64,000 nt of DNA from Prevotella sp. (lineage in GTDB: Bacteria > Bacteroidota > Bacteroidia > Bacteroidales > Bacteroidaceae): assembly GCA_017428055.1 (NCBI GenBank), contig JAFRRN010000099.1, forward strand, positions 1 through 64,000, given 5' to 3'. The notes under the pieces were generated by a model. That model had not been told where the DNA came from. It did no database searches and worked only from the letters and a program-made list of their open reading frames with translations. Both the position numbers and the translations under genes were made by a program. Below are positions 53,467 to 63,698 of this stretch, piece by piece. The first letter of the stretch is position 1; the number at the start of each line of letters is the position of its first letter.

Positions 53467-56175
53467 TCATTGTTGAATTCCGAAGTCTTGTTGTTGTTTC
53501 TCCACCTCTTCCAAGACCTTGCGTCGCTCTTCCTCGGAGAGGGATTCGAGGACGGAAGGGGTGTAGGTAGGGTTGGCTTTTTGGATGGAGTAGGTGGAAG
53601 AAGAGGATTCCTTGTGGCACGTTTTGTATTCGTAGGGAATGCTTGTTATCGTCAACGTGTCCAGGGTAGGGGTGTGGACTCCTTGGACGGTTGGGCGGGC
53701 GATGATGCGGATTGTGCCAGGCTGGTGGGTGCTACGGATGAGTACGGGGGCGGAACCCCATTCCGTGACACGTGGGTTGGCCATGATGGATGCGTCGCCG
53801 ATGATGCTTCCCTCGCCCTCCACCGTGAAGGTGACATGCTCCAAGGCGTTGCGACGGATGTTGCCGTTGTCGTCGGTGACTTCCGCCACCACCACGATGA
53901 AGTCGCTGCCATCAGCCACCAAGGGCTTGCCCATCTCGTCGGCATGGAGGCGGATCTTGGTGCTTCGCCGTGCCGGCATCTTCTTTTCCGAGCAAACCAC
54001 TTGCCCATTCTTGATTCCCTCTGCCACGAAAGACACTTTCTGCCAATTGCGTTGGGTGTAGCTGAAGGTACGGGCTTGCCAGAAGTCCCAGAAGTCCTTG
54101 AACACCACGGGGGCATTGGGAGTGCCATCCTTTTGGTGTATGACGGGGTGTGTCACGGTCTTCTCGCCCTCGAATGCCGTCAAGCGGACGCTGTCGCAGT
54201 TGCTGAAGACCACCACGTCTTTATTAGAATATTGTGTCATCTCATGTGCAATGAACACCATGGGTGGGTCGGCGACCTGTGAGCGAAACATCTCGAAGGC
54301 GTATTTCTTCTGACGGAAGGCATCATAGATGCCGCCAAGGTAGGGGTCGGGATGATAGCCGCGCTGGTGGTCGAAGGGATGCCACTGACACCCGCCGATG
54401 AATTGTCGTTGCCCACGGTACATCATGCCATACGTTTCCGCCAACGACAACGCCGCCGTGAGCATTGCTTGCTCGCCCCAGGAGCGGGCGGCGCGGTTGA
54501 TGGCATTATGGGCATACCAGTCGTCCACATATTCTCCCCACTCACGGGTGAACACGCATTTGCCGTTGGCGTAATTATTGGGGAGTTTAGGAGTTTGGGA
54601 GTTTGGGAGTTTAGACATTAGCATGTTGTTTTGAGGACTATTGTCTGAACTCCTGGACTCCTGAACTCCTGAACTCCTCACAGGGATATTATCCGCCCAA
54701 TCATAAAGGACATCGTAGTTTTCTTTCACACCTTCAGAATTTAAGTCGGCGGCTGCCACGGGGCGGTTGGGGTAGGGGAATTCTTCCTGCGTAATCTTCA
54801 ACGCTTGCAAGGCGAAGTCCTGTGGGTAGCGGGTCTCGTTGAGAATCGGCTCCCACATCAACACGCAGGGGTGGTTGCGGTCGCGCCGGATGATGTCGCG
54901 CGTGTTTTGATGTACCATCTCACCCCACTTCGGGTCTTTGTTCCAATATTGCCAACCAGGGGTAGGGACAATGACGAACAGTCCCAATTCGTCGCAAGCG
55001 TCCATGAATGACGGGTCTTGGGGATAATGGGCGGCACGGATAATCGTCATACCAGCGTCTTTCAATCGCTTGGCATCGCGCCATTGCTGGCTGTTGGGCA
55101 ACGCATTTCCCACGTAGGCAAAGTCTTGGTGGCGGTTGCCACCTATCAATTGATGGTATGGCTTGCCATTCAACCAAAAGCCATCCATGCCCCGAAACTC
55201 CGCCTTGCGTATGCCCATGCGTACCATTCCGCCATCGACAACCTGTTTTCCATTCATCACCCGTATTTCCACTTGGTATAGATACGGGTCTTCGGGCGAC
55301 CACAAGTGCGGTTTCTTGATTGAAGAATGAAGGTTGAAGATAGAAGTTTGCTTTATGGACTTGGTCTGTCGAAGGGTTTTGATGACCTTCCCGTCAGCAT
55401 CCATGATATGGGCGATGACCGTTGTCTTTTCACTATTGTCTGAACTCCTGAACTCCTGAACTCCTAAACTCCTCTCAATCTCGACATCCACAAACACATC
55501 CGCGCTCTTCTCGCTGATATGGTCGTAATGGAGGAAGATGCCTCCGCCCGCCACTTCGCCGCGCTCGATGGCATCGGTGATGTGGATGGGCGACTTGCCG
55601 ATGAGCCAAACGTCACGATACATGCCACCATGATAGGCGAAATCGAGTTGCGTCTGTTTCTTTCCCGGTGGATAATCCTTGTCGTCGCTGTTGTCTGCCA
55701 TGACGGCAATCAGGCATTCGTCGCCCGCCTTGACACCCTCTTTAGACAGGTCGATGGTGATGGGGAGGTAGCCGCCGAGATGCTCTTTCACCAGCTTACC
55801 ATTGACATACACCTTCTGCTTGCCCATGATCGCCTCGAAATGCACGGTGATGGTCTTCCCTTTTAGGTCAGACGGAACGGTGAAATGCTTGCGATACCAG
55901 CAGATGCCTTGGTAATTGCGCCCGCCGCTTGCCTCCGATGGCACCAACATCACGGTGTGTGGTGCGCAGACGACTTCCCATGCCGCATCGTCAAAGCCAA
56001 CGGTCTCCCCGTCTTTCACATCTCCGAGGTGGAAACGCCATCCGTCGTTGAAGTTATAGATGATGCGCCCGCTGTCGTTCAATGGATATAGTCCTGCCAC
56101 GGACGTGCCTTGTGCGAGGGTGTTGGTGATTGCCGATAGGCAAAGAAACAGGGTCAATGGAAACAGCTTGTTCAT
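53467..56175 (-). CDS. Glycoside hydrolase family 2 enzyme with repeat-derived insertions
   Basis: A 902-residue exported GH2 (beta-galactosidase/glucuronidase type). After the signal peptide comes the sugar-binding domain (YNFNDGWRFHLGDVKDG, GGMYRDVWLIGKSPIHI), an Ig-like domain, and the TIM barrel with acid/base Glu in WEPILNETRYP and the nucleophile region FTREWGEYVDDW. A C-terminal beta domain and a charged helix (EERRKVLEEVEKQQQ) follow. Two in-frame insertions (about residues 234-246 and 499-531) are encoded by 8-bp tandem repeats, and a third low-complexity stretch lies near 277-287. The ATG at 56175 is used because the codon at 56190 is TTG. Last gene of the operon. Confidence 0.88.
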   Translation of the reverse strand: MNKLFPLTLFLCLSAITNTLAQGTSVAGLYPLNDSGRIIYNFNDGWRFHLGDVKDGETVGFDDAAWEVVCAPHTVMLVPSEASGGRNYQGICWYRKHFTVPSDLKGKTITVHFEAIMGKQKVYVNGKLVKEHLGGYLPITIDLSKEGVKAGDECLIAVMADNSDDKDYPPGKKQTQLDFAYHGGMYRDVWLIGKSPIHITDAIERGEVAGGGIFLHYDHISEKSADVFVDVEIERSLGVQEFRSSDNSEKTTVIAHIMDADGKVIKTLRQTKSIKQTSIFNLHSSIKKPHLWSPEDPYLYQVEIRVMNGKQVVDGGMVRMGIRKAEFRGMDGFWLNGKPYHQLIGGNRHQDFAYVGNALPNSQQWRDAKRLKDAGMTIIRAAHYPQDPSFMDACDELGLFVIVPTPGWQYWNKDPKWGEMVHQNTRDIIRRDRNHPCVLMWEPILNETRYPQDFALQALKITQEEFPYPNRPVAAADLNSEGVKENYDVLYDWADNIPVRSSGVQESRSSDNSPQNNMLMSKLPNSQTPKLPNNYANGKCVFTREWGEYVDDWYAHNAINRAARSWGEQAMLTAALSLAETYGMMYRGQRQFIGGCQWHPFDHQRGYHPDPYLGGIYDAFRQKKYAFEMFRSQVADPPMVFIAHEMTQYSNKDVVVFSNCDSVRLTAFEGEKTVTHPVIHQKDGTPNAPVVFKDFWDFWQARTFSYTQRNWQKVSFVAEGIKNGQVVCSEKKMPARRSTKIRLHADEMGKPLVADGSDFIVVVAEVTDDNGNIRRNALEHVTFTVEGEGSIIGDASIMANPRVTEWGSAPVLIRSTHQPGTIRIIARPTVQGVHTPTLDTLTITSIPYEYKTCHKESSSSTYSIQKANPTYTPSVLESLSEEERRKVLEEVEKQQQDFGIQQ
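54582..54613 (-). repeat. 8-bp tandem repeat tract 1 inside the GH2 gene
   Basis: Four units of GGAGTTT(A/G) on the plus strand (54582, 54590, 54598, 54606), coding SKLPNSQTPKLPN on the minus strand. It is inverted relative to tract 2, and the two could form a hairpin. Confidence 0.9.
54646..54677 (-). repeat. 8-bp tandem repeat tract 2 inside the GH2 gene
   Basis: Units TGAACTCC, TGGACTCC, TGAACTCC, TGAACTCC (starts 54646, 54654, 54662, 54670), coding SSGVQESRSSD on the minus strand. It is preceded by ACTATTGTC, which also precedes tract 3. Confidence 0.9.
55441..55472 (-). repeat. 8-bp tandem repeat tract 3 inside the GH2 gene
   Basis: Units TGAACTCC three times and TAAACTCC once (starts 55441, 55449, 55457, 55465), coding LGVQEFRSSD on the minus strand. 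The same ACTATTGTC flank as tract 2. Confidence 0.9.
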
Positions 56176-56186
56176 GGGTTTGTTGG

Positions 56187-59100
56187 TCAAGGTATCAGTT
56201 CAACATGTTTCACTCGTTGCCTTCGCCAGGTGTAGACCACATGGATGTGGCCGTCTCGGCTTTGGATAATCGAAGGATAGGAATATTGATGGATGGGACT
56301 GTCTTCCAAGGTAATCCAATGTTCCCAATTCGTTCCATCGACGCTCTTGAGAATGGAAAGGGGAGTGCGGACACCTTTCTCCTTGTCGGGTTCGATAGGC
56401 CAGTCGTTGCAAATCAGCGCATAACCACCCTCCTTGAGGCTTACGGCATCGATGCCGCTATTGTTGTTGGGCGTTTCGATGAATTGCAACTTGCTCCATG
56501 TCTCGCCATTGTCATTGCTAAAGGTGACACCAATGTGGCGACTGCGGGTGCGACAGAGAGCTTCCAATCGCCCATCGGGCAGCACGATGATGGTAGGCTG
56601 GATGGCCTTGATGCCCTGTTCCGCCTCCACGAATGCCGTGCGCTTCCACGTCTTGCCCATATCGTCGCTATACTCGAAGTATAGTTTCCACCCGTCGCGC
56701 TCGTCGCTGGTGGGCGAGATGAGGCGACCGTTGTTGAGGATGGGCTTGTTCTTGATGGGTCCATAGATGGTGTCGGGCAGTTGTTCGCGCTTTCCCCATG
56801 TATTCCCACCGTCCTTGGAACGCACCATCCAGCCTTTCCATCCCGCCACGTTCACGCCAATCTTGAAGTAGATACGCAACTCGCCGTCGGGCATCTCGTA
56901 GATGACGGGATTCCAACATGCCTCGCGATAGTCGGGAGAGAACACGCCGTCTGCCGCCATCTGCGGGGCTGTCCACGCCGTCTTGCCCTTGGGCTTTCGG
57001 CTAACCCATATACAGACATCGGGATTCCGCTCTTTCGTACCCCCGAAATAGGTGGCAACGAGGTCGCCTTTCTTAGTCTCCAAGATGCTGGCAGAGTGAC
57101 ATTCGGGGAACGATGCTTGTTTGTAAAGGAACTCATCGACCACCACTTGAGGACCACGTTGGGGTAGTGTTGCCTCGAAATCGTATTCCCCCGAGCCGAT
57201 TTCCTTTTTCTCGTTGTTGGCGAGGCATACGGTGGCGGTGGTGTTGGCGGGCACTTCCACGTGCCATAACAACTTTCCGTTTTCCTTTTTCCATCGACTG
57301 GTGATTGTTCCATAGATGGATTGATAGGAAGCGTCGATATCGTCTATCTCGTCAACTGAGAAATCGGGCTTGAGGAGGATGTGCTTGAAACCGTCTTTTG
57401 CACTATTGATGCCGGCAATGTCCTCGTAAATCCACGAGAGCAGGTCGCCCAAGAGCATCACGTGGTTGCCGCTGTTCATCTTGGGACTTGCCGTGTCGCC
57501 GTTCCACAATTCCCAAATGGTGGTTGCCCCATGCTCTGCCATATATCCCCAACTGGGGTATTTCTTGTTGGTGGCAAGTAGCCAGGCGATGTCTGTCCGC
57601 CCCATGTCGGTAAGGGCATGCATGAGCCATCCGATGCCGATGACGCCACAGGAGACCGTCCCGTTGTTCTTCGTGATGATGTTGGTGATGATGTTTTTCT
57701 CGATTTGTTCCTTGACGTAAGGGTCGTCTATCATCCCAAAGGCGTATGGAAGGATGTTGGCGGTCACGGTGTTGTTGCCATAGAAGGTGCTGTCGGGATA
57801 GAGCAGATGTCCCGGCACGGTGGATGTACCGCGCTTGATGGTCAGGAATTGTTTATTGAAAGCCTCCTTCGTCAATGTCGCCTCTTGCTCAAAATAGTTG
57901 GCATCATCCGTCAAGCCTTGGATGTTGGCAAACCTTTTCATCATGTTGCACACATAATAATAGTATGCGGTGGATATGAGTGTGCCGTCCGTCTTACGGG
58001 CTGGGTCTTCGCTATGTATCAGTTTCTCATTCTCTGGGGGGACGCACCAGTCGCCGTAACGGTCTTTCTCGATCAGCCCATTCTTTTGGTATTGGTGCTT
58101 GAGATGTTCCATCCACCGTTTTACGTTGGCGTAATACTTCCTCATCGGTGCTTGGTCGCCATATTGCCTCATCAACATGTCGAGCGAGAAGGGCAAGGCG
58201 GCGGGCCATGTCACATTGTCGGAGTAATAGTTCCAATAGGCTGGAGACACGTCGGGAATGCACCCGTCCTCGCGCTGCGCCTCCACGATGTCGCGCATCC
58301 ACTTGCCATAAAGGGTGTTGTTGTCGAAGAGGAATGCCTCGCCATAGCATCCGCGTGTGCGGTCACCTAACCATGGTTGGCGCTCGTCGCGCTGGGGACA
58401 GTCGATGGGCATCCCCTTGTAGTTGGCTAACACGCCCCATAGAGCATTATGATACACCTTATTTAATATAGTGTCACTCGTCGAGAAGGATCCCGTCCTT
58501 GTCATCTCATCGCTGACGACCTCGCCAAGGAAGTCCTCTACCGTGGCGTTTTTCAATCCTGAAATCTCCGCATAGCGGAAACCGTGGTAAACGAAAGTGG
58601 GATGCCACCATGTATTTTGCTCCTGTCCATTGGCATAATAGCGGTCGGTACTTTGCGCATGGCGGAAATTCTCCACCCAGATATTACCCGTGGAATCGAG
58701 TCGTTCCGCGAAGCGAACCACCACGGAGTCGCCGACTTGCAACGCCGACATGCGGACTTTAAGCCATCCCGCTATGTTTTGTCCCATGTCTATGATGAGC
58801 TTGTCCCCTTTCTTGGTCAGGCTTTTGGGTGGCAATTGCTCCAATACTTTCATGTTGGGAGTCATCGCGCCTCGCAACACGCCTTGTGGGATGGCGGTGC
58901 GTTCAGCATTCTGCCAGGGGGAGTCGTCATATCCCACGACCGTCCAGTTGGCAAACGCCTTCCTGGCATCATACGTCTCCCCGTCGTATTCATTGTTGGA
59001 ACGAATGGCACCGTCGGGATTGATTTTCCACTTCTCGTCGGTGACAATGGTTGTTCGAGAGCCGTCGGAGAATTGGATGATGAGGTTTAATCGCAACGTG

Positions 59101-59885
59101 GGATAGCCGAAACGAGTGATTTTCCAAGGCTTCTTGTCCTGTTGCATGGTATAGTAACGGCCATTGCCGAGGATGACCCCAATGGCATTCTCCTTGCCCA
59201 GCATATCCGTCACGTCGAAGGCATTATAGAGAACGGTCTTGCGATAGTCTGTCGGGGCGGGTGCCAACACCTGTTCGCCCACACGCTGACCATTGATGAA
59301 CGCCTCGTACATGCCCAAGCCGCAGATATACAGGGTGGCTTGCTTCACCTCTTTGTCAAGCCCAAACTCCTTGCGGAGGTAACGGGCGGAGAGGCGGCTG
59401 TGCTCTGTCTCCTCGTCCCAAGGCATCTTGCGGTCCATCCCAATCCAGTTGCCCCGCCAGTCACTTTCCGTCAAGAGACCGACGTTCCATAGGGCGATGT
59501 CGCTCCAGTCGCTCTCTCCCTTGGTGGTATAGACCTTCACGCGCCAATAACATCTCGTATTGCTGCGCAATGCCTTCCCTTGGTAAGGAACCCATTGGGA
59601 TTGGTCGGTCTCGGCGGTCGTGTCCCACAGGTCGCCTTCAAGGGCTTGTGCCTTCTCGGGAGATGACGAGACGATGAGGCGGTAGGATGTCTGCATCACA
59701 TCATTGGCGGTGGATTCGATGCGCCAACCCAAACGTGGGCTTGGCGTGTCTACACTCATGGGATTGACCAAACGCTCGGTGCGGAGGTCGGTTGCCTTCA
59801 CTAAAAAAGGGGTTTTCTTCCTTGCCGCTGTCATCGGGAGCGACAGGAGGCAAAGGAGCATGGCGAATAGTCGTACTTTTACCAT
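56187..59885 (-). CDS. GH78 alpha-L-rhamnosidase fused to a BNR/sialidase-type propeller
   Basis: A 1232-residue exported protein, about twice a usual GH78 or propeller enzyme. Residues 1-22 are the signal. The GH78 part runs to about 895: RLGWRIEST, GNWIGMDRKMPWDEE, LNLI, the catalytic acid in DCPQRDERQPWLGDRT near 498, and the base in TTIWELWNGD near 790, with a final beta domain. From about 905 on is a six-bladed BNR-type propeller (FPECHSASILETKKGDLVATYFGG) with Asp-boxes SKDGGNTW, SDDMGKTW and SNDNGETW. The FRIP arginine motif of true sialidases was not found. It would remove L-rhamnose from pectin; the propeller may bind or cleave another linkage. Overlaps the GH140-like gene by seven bases. 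Confidence 0.9.
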   Translation of the reverse strand: MVKVRLFAMLLCLLSLPMTAARKKTPFLVKATDLRTERLVNPMSVDTPSPRLGWRIESTANDVMQTSYRLIVSSSPEKAQALEGDLWDTTAETDQSQWVPYQGKALRSNTRCYWRVKVYTTKGESDWSDIALWNVGLLTESDWRGNWIGMDRKMPWDEETEHSRLSARYLRKEFGLDKEVKQATLYICGLGMYEAFINGQRVGEQVLAPAPTDYRKTVLYNAFDVTDMLGKENAIGVILGNGRYYTMQQDKKPWKITRFGYPTLRLNLIIQFSDGSRTTIVTDEKWKINPDGAIRSNNEYDGETYDARKAFANWTVVGYDDSPWQNAERTAIPQGVLRGAMTPNMKVLEQLPPKSLTKKGDKLIIDMGQNIAGWLKVRMSALQVGDSVVVRFAERLDSTGNIWVENFRHAQSTDRYYANGQEQNTWWHPTFVYHGFRYAEISGLKNATVEDFLGEVVSDEMTRTGSFSTSDTILNKVYHNALWGVLANYKGMPIDCPQRDERQPWLGDRTRGCYGEAFLFDNNTLYGKWMRDIVEAQREDGCIPDVSPAYWNYYSDNVTWPAALPFSLDMLMRQYGDQAPMRKYYANVKRWMEHLKHQYQKNGLIEKDRYGDWCVPPENEKLIHSEDPARKTDGTLISTAYYYYVCNMMKRFANIQGLTDDANYFEQEATLTKEAFNKQFLTIKRGTSTVPGHLLYPDSTFYGNNTVTANILPYAFGMIDDPYVKEQIEKNIITNIITKNNGTVSCGVIGIGWLMHALTDMGRTDIAWLLATNKKYPSWGYMAEHGATTIWELWNGDTASPKMNSGNHVMLLGDLLSWIYEDIAGINSAKDGFKHILLKPDFSVDEIDDIDASYQSIYGTITSRWKKENGKLLWHVEVPANTTATVCLANNEKKEIGSGEYDFEATLPQRGPQVVVDEFLYKQASFPECHSASILETKKGDLVATYFGGTKERNPDVCIWVSRKPKGKTAWTAPQMAADGVFSPDYREACWNPVIYEMPDGELRIYFKIGVNVAGWKGWMVRSKDGGNTWGKREQLPDTIYGPIKNKPILNNGRLISPTSDERDGWKLYFEYSDDMGKTWKRTAFVEAEQGIKAIQPTIIVLPDGRLEALCRTRSRHIGVTFSNDNGETWSKLQFIETPNNNSGIDAVSLKEGGYALICNDWPIEPDKEKGVRTPLSILKSVDGTNWEHWITLEDSPIHQYSYPSIIQSRDGHIHVVYTWRRQRVKHVELIP

Positions 59886-61303
59886 CTCTCTTCTAATTGG
59901 GTTGCTTGCTGATTTAAATATGTCTTTTGCGCATCGACGGCAATCAACACACGGTCGCTCCTGCGCAGATAGGCACCGTCGAAGGTAAATTCGTGTACCT
60001 TGTTGTCGTATTCACCAAGGAAAGACAATGTTCCATCGATGGGATTCATCAACCAAACATTTTTCTTCTCGCCCGAGATCTTGGTGAAGTCGATTTGCAT
60101 GGGCTTGCCACTGTAGTTGTAAACGAGCATGTAATCGTTGCCACGTGTGGCAATAACACGGTCATAGCGGTCGCCATTCTGCCCAGCGATGATGCTTTGG
60201 TCGCCGATCCGTTCCGTGAAGGGGAAGGCGAGCATGAGCCATTTCAGGTATTTCATCTGTTGGTAGCCTGGGTCTTTCAGTGCATCCCACCAAGCCTTTT
60301 CCGCACCAAACGATGCCAAGACACCTGGACGCATGAACTGCATGATGCTGTTATGGCCATACGTATGGCCGAAGCATCCGGCGAAGACGGCCCAATAGGC
60401 ATAGCGGCGCACGTCATAGTCTTGCCAGCGCGGGGCAGAGAAGTCGTGCAGCCCTTGCGGAATGTCCTCGTATGAAGGCTCTCCGTCGATGACGGGTCTA
60501 ATGGGCGACTTCTCGAAACTCATGTCTACGTAACGCCAGTTGTCCTCCTCGGTGTTGTCCTTGATGGTATAGTCGCCGTCGCCATTGCGCTGTCCGTAGC
60601 GGCGATGCCCGCTTTGGAACATGTTGAAGTCCAGCCATTCACGGTCGTTATACCACCATGCGCTCGTCGTGCGGCCCCGTGGGTGGAAGGTCATGATGTG
60701 GTTGGGGTCGGCTTTCTTGATGGCCCGTGCCAACGCATCCCACGAGTCGGTGCCTTTGTCGCCCATGATGTCGCCGCCAATCATCCAGATGATGTTGGGT
60801 TTGTCTTTGTATCGCTCACCCAAGAACTTGCCATAACTGGTGGCTTTCTTCACATCCATCTTGTTGATTTGCGACCCCCAGATGCAGTCCATGGCGATAT
60901 AGATGCCGTTGGCTGCCGCCATATCGACGATGTAGTCTAAATGGTCCCAGTAGCCATACGTCCCTTGCTTGGTGTACTTGGTGAAGTCGAAGGTCTCATC
61001 GTTGGCTGGCTGGCCATAGATGTTAAAGGTCGGGATGGCATTGAGTACTTGGATTTGCTCCACGTTGTAGCCCTCCTCCCGTTCCTTGTTCAAGTAATAT
61101 TCCACCTCGTCGCGGTTGAGACGCTCGGGAAGGAGCCAAGACGTGTTGCCCAACCAAAAGAAGGGAGTGCCATTTTCATGGATGATGTATCGATGGTTGT
61201 CGGAAACCGTGAGTTTCCCATTGCTCCAAGGCTTATACACTTTGGCTGCTTGGATATGGCCCATGGCAAGAACCATGAGCATTATGAGCCATGTCTTTTT
61301 CAT
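59879..61303 (-). CDS. DUF4038/GH140-like protein
   Basis: A 474-residue exported barrel protein. Signal peptide at 1-19. The barrel ([69 protein letters not shown]) matches DUF4038, the catalytic domain of GH140, known to act as an apiosidase on rhamnogalacturonan II. A small beta-sandwich at the C-terminus (about 375-470, [24 protein letters not shown]) is the collagen-binding-like domain typical of the family. The presence of GH95 and GH78 next to it supports a pectin role, but the specificity is inferred. Start overlaps the GH95 stop by four bases. Confidence 0.85.
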   Translation of the reverse strand: MKKTWLIMLMVLAMGHIQAAKVYKPWSNGKLTVSDNHRYIIHENGTPFFWLGNTSWLLPERLNRDEVEYYLNKEREEGYNVEQIQVLNAIPTFNIYGQPANDETFDFTKYTKQGTYGYWDHLDYIVDMAAANGIYIAMDCIWGSQINKMDVKKATSYGKFLGERYKDKPNIIWMIGGDIMGDKGTDSWDALARAIKKADPNHIMTFHPRGRTTSAWWYNDREWLDFNMFQSGHRRYGQRNGDGDYTIKDNTEEDNWRYVDMSFEKSPIRPVIDGEPSYEDIPQGLHDFSAPRWQDYDVRRYAYWAVFAGCFGHTYGHNSIMQFMRPGVLASFGAEKAWWDALKDPGYQQMKYLKWLMLAFPFTERIGDQSIIAGQNGDRYDRVIATRGNDYMLVYNYSGKPMQIDFTKISGEKKNVWLMNPIDGTLSFLGEYDNKVHEFTFDGAYLRRSDRVLIAVDAQKTYLNQQATQLEERW

Positions 61304-63696
61304 TTTGCCTGTATGGTGATGAGTTGTCCTTTCTTCGTCTTGATGTCATAGAGATAATACCCTTTGTCTTGGGATGCCTTCATGCCTCTTCCCTTCAGTG
61401 CCACGGCAGAGCGGATGCGCAACAAACCGCCGTTCTCGGAGAGGATGGTTGCATTCTTCAACTGTCCTTTCTCCCAAGTCATACTGACCTCAAAGCCGCC
61501 ACGGGCTTTCAATCCCTTCACGCTCCCATCTTGCCAAGCGTCGGGCAGGGCGGGCAGTAGGTGGACGGCTCCATCGTGGCTTTGTAGCAACATCTCGGCA
61601 ATGCCTGCCGCACAACCGAAGTTCCCGTCAATCTGGAAGGGTGGGTGGGCATCAAAAAGGTTGGGGTAGGTGCCGCCCATCCTCATCCCTGCACGTACCA
61701 GGGTGAGTTGGTCGTTGATGAGTTTCAGGGCATGGTTGCCGTCGAGAAGCCGTGCCCACAGGCATACTTTCCATCCCATGCTCCATCCTGTTGACGGGTC
61801 GCCGCGATGGATGAGCGATGTCTTTGCCGCCTCGGCAAGCTCTGGGGTGGAGAGAGGGGATATTAGGTTGCTTGGATAGAGGGCATAGAGATGTGACACA
61901 TGGCGGTGGCGGTCATCGGGATTGTCCCAGTCGTCGAGCCATTCCTGCAACTGTCCCCATCTCCCTATTTGGAATGGTGGCAGTCCATTGAGCTTTTCCT
62001 TGAGGCTGTCACCGATGGTAGATGGCGTTTTTAGGATATCTGCCGCCTCGAGGACATGCGTGAAGAGGTCGCGAACCAACTCATTGTCCATCGACACGCC
62101 CGCCGCCGTTGTCGCCTTATAGGGGTGTCCGTTCTCGGGCGAGAGGCTTGGGCATACCACCCAATATCCTTTTTGTGGGTGTTTCACCATTGTTTGGTTG
62201 AGGAAACGTGCTGCCCCCTCCATGATGGGATATGCTTCTTTCAGGAACGACATGTCCTTCGTGTAAAGCCAATGTTCCCACAAGTGTTGGCACATCCATG
62301 CCGCGCCAGTAGGCCACAGCCCCGATGCCGCGCCGTCGATAGCTCCTGTGACGCGCCAGATGTCGGTGTTGTGGTGCAGCACCCATCCGTCTGCGCCGTA
62401 CATGACTCGTGCCGTCTCGTGTCCGGTCTCGCTGATGTCCTTGATGAGGGATATGAGCGGTTCCGTCAAGTCGGACAGGTTGGCAACCTCTGCGGGCCAG
62501 TAGTTCATCTCCAAATTGATGTTCGTGGTATATTTGGAGTCCCAACTGGGGAACATCCTGTCATTCCAGATGCCTTGCAGGGTAGGGGGCTGGTTGCCCT
62601 TTTGTGATGAACAGATCAACAGGTATCGCCCAAATTGGAAGTAGGTCTCCACAAAATGGGGGTCTTGGTGTTCCTTGAACAGGTCTATCCGTTTGTCTGT
62701 CGTCAGGTTGGCATAGTTGTCCGGGCCTAAGTCCAATGTTGCCCTGTCGAAGAACTGGCGGTAATAGGCGATATGTTCACGTTTCATCGTGGCATAGTCT
62801 TTTGCCAAAGCCTCGCGTAATATGTTCTCAGACTTCACGGTATCGTTGCCGCTAATGTCGTTATAGTGCTTGAAATTGGTGGCGATGGATATATAGAAAG
62901 TCGCCTCGTCGGCATTCGCGATGGAGATAACCCCATCTTTGGACGTGGCTGTTCCTCCCTCTGTCCGTGCTGCGACACGTCCTGTGAATCTCACTTTTCC
63001 CTTCAATCCCTCATGGTTGGATGTAATGCCACTGAGTGTAATCTCGTCTCCATTGCTGGCAATGGTCACATCGGGGTGTGGTGAAAGGAGCATGGCGTTA
63101 CAAGAAATCGCTCCCTTGCGGCTTGCCGTGAGATGGATGGTCACCACGTTGTCGGTAAAGGAGGAGATGTATTCACGTTGGTAGGTGATGCCGTTGGCGG
63201 TATAGCGGACGATGGCGCGGGCGGAGTCGAGCGACAATTCACGGTAATAGTTGGTGTAGTCGCCCTCGCCGGCGAAGTTAAGATATAGGTCGCCGAAAGG
63301 CTGGAAGGGCATTCCGTGGTTGGTTCGGCTCTGTATATGTGCCGAAGCCATGTCTTGGGCTTCCTTGTATTTACCCTCCCAAACCAGTTGCCTTACCTTG
63401 GGAAGGTATTCCAAGGCATCTGGGTTGGCGTTGTTGTTGGGCTGTCCAGCCCAAATAGTCTCCTCATTCAATTGTATTCGGTCGCTGAAGACCGTGCCGA
63501 AGACCATTGCGCCGAGGCGGCCATTGCCGATGGGCAGTGCCTCATTCCAGTTATGGGCTGGCTGGTCGTACCAAAGGATATGACTCTTACCCACGTTAAT
63601 GGTGGTGGCATCCGTATTTTTAGCGGAAGCCACTACGCTTGCTGTTAGGATGAATGATAATGATACAATCAATCGTACATGCTGATTCTTATTCAT
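61300..63696 (-). CDS. GH95 alpha-L-fucosidase or alpha-L-galactosidase
   Basis: A 798-residue exported GH95. A signal peptide (1-25) precedes an N-terminal beta domain ([27 protein letters not shown]), then an alpha/alpha barrel. Active-site motifs are present: [14 protein letters not shown] (two Asn), PSLSPENG (acid Glu) and [11 protein letters not shown] (Asp). GH95 enzymes cut alpha-1,2-fucose or, in pectin loci, L-galactose. The sequence does not decide between them; the setting favours pectin. It lies two bases after the esterase gene and overlaps the GH140-like gene. Confidence 0.9.
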   Translation of the reverse strand: MNKNQHVRLIVSLSFILTASVVASAKNTDATTINVGKSHILWYDQPAHNWNEALPIGNGRLGAMVFGTVFSDRIQLNEETIWAGQPNNNANPDALEYLPKVRQLVWEGKYKEAQDMASAHIQSRTNHGMPFQPFGDLYLNFAGEGDYTNYYRELSLDSARAIVRYTANGITYQREYISSFTDNVVTIHLTASRKGAISCNAMLLSPHPDVTIASNGDEITLSGITSNHEGLKGKVRFTGRVAARTEGGTATSKDGVISIANADEATFYISIATNFKHYNDISGNDTVKSENILREALAKDYATMKREHIAYYRQFFDRATLDLGPDNYANLTTDKRIDLFKEHQDPHFVETYFQFGRYLLICSSQKGNQPPTLQGIWNDRMFPSWDSKYTTNINLEMNYWPAEVANLSDLTEPLISLIKDISETGHETARVMYGADGWVLHHNTDIWRVTGAIDGAASGLWPTGAAWMCQHLWEHWLYTKDMSFLKEAYPIMEGAARFLNQTMVKHPQKGYWVVCPSLSPENGHPYKATTAAGVSMDNELVRDLFTHVLEAADILKTPSTIGDSLKEKLNGLPPFQIGRWGQLQEWLDDWDNPDDRHRHVSHLYALYPSNLISPLSTPELAEAAKTSLIHRGDPSTGWSMGWKVCLWARLLDGNHALKLINDQLTLVRAGMRMGGTYPNLFDAHPPFQIDGNFGCAAGIAEMLLQSHDGAVHLLPALPDAWQDGSVKGLKARGGFEVSMTWEKGQLKNATILSENGGLLRIRSAVALKGRGMKASQDKGYYLYDIKTKKGQLITIQAK

Positions 63697-63698
63697 GG

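Noticed and set aside
56187..57100. Sialidase (GH33) call for the C-terminal propeller of the GH78 fusion
   Set aside because: Asp-boxes are present but the FRIP arginine motif was not found, and the pectin setting does not call for sialic acid release.
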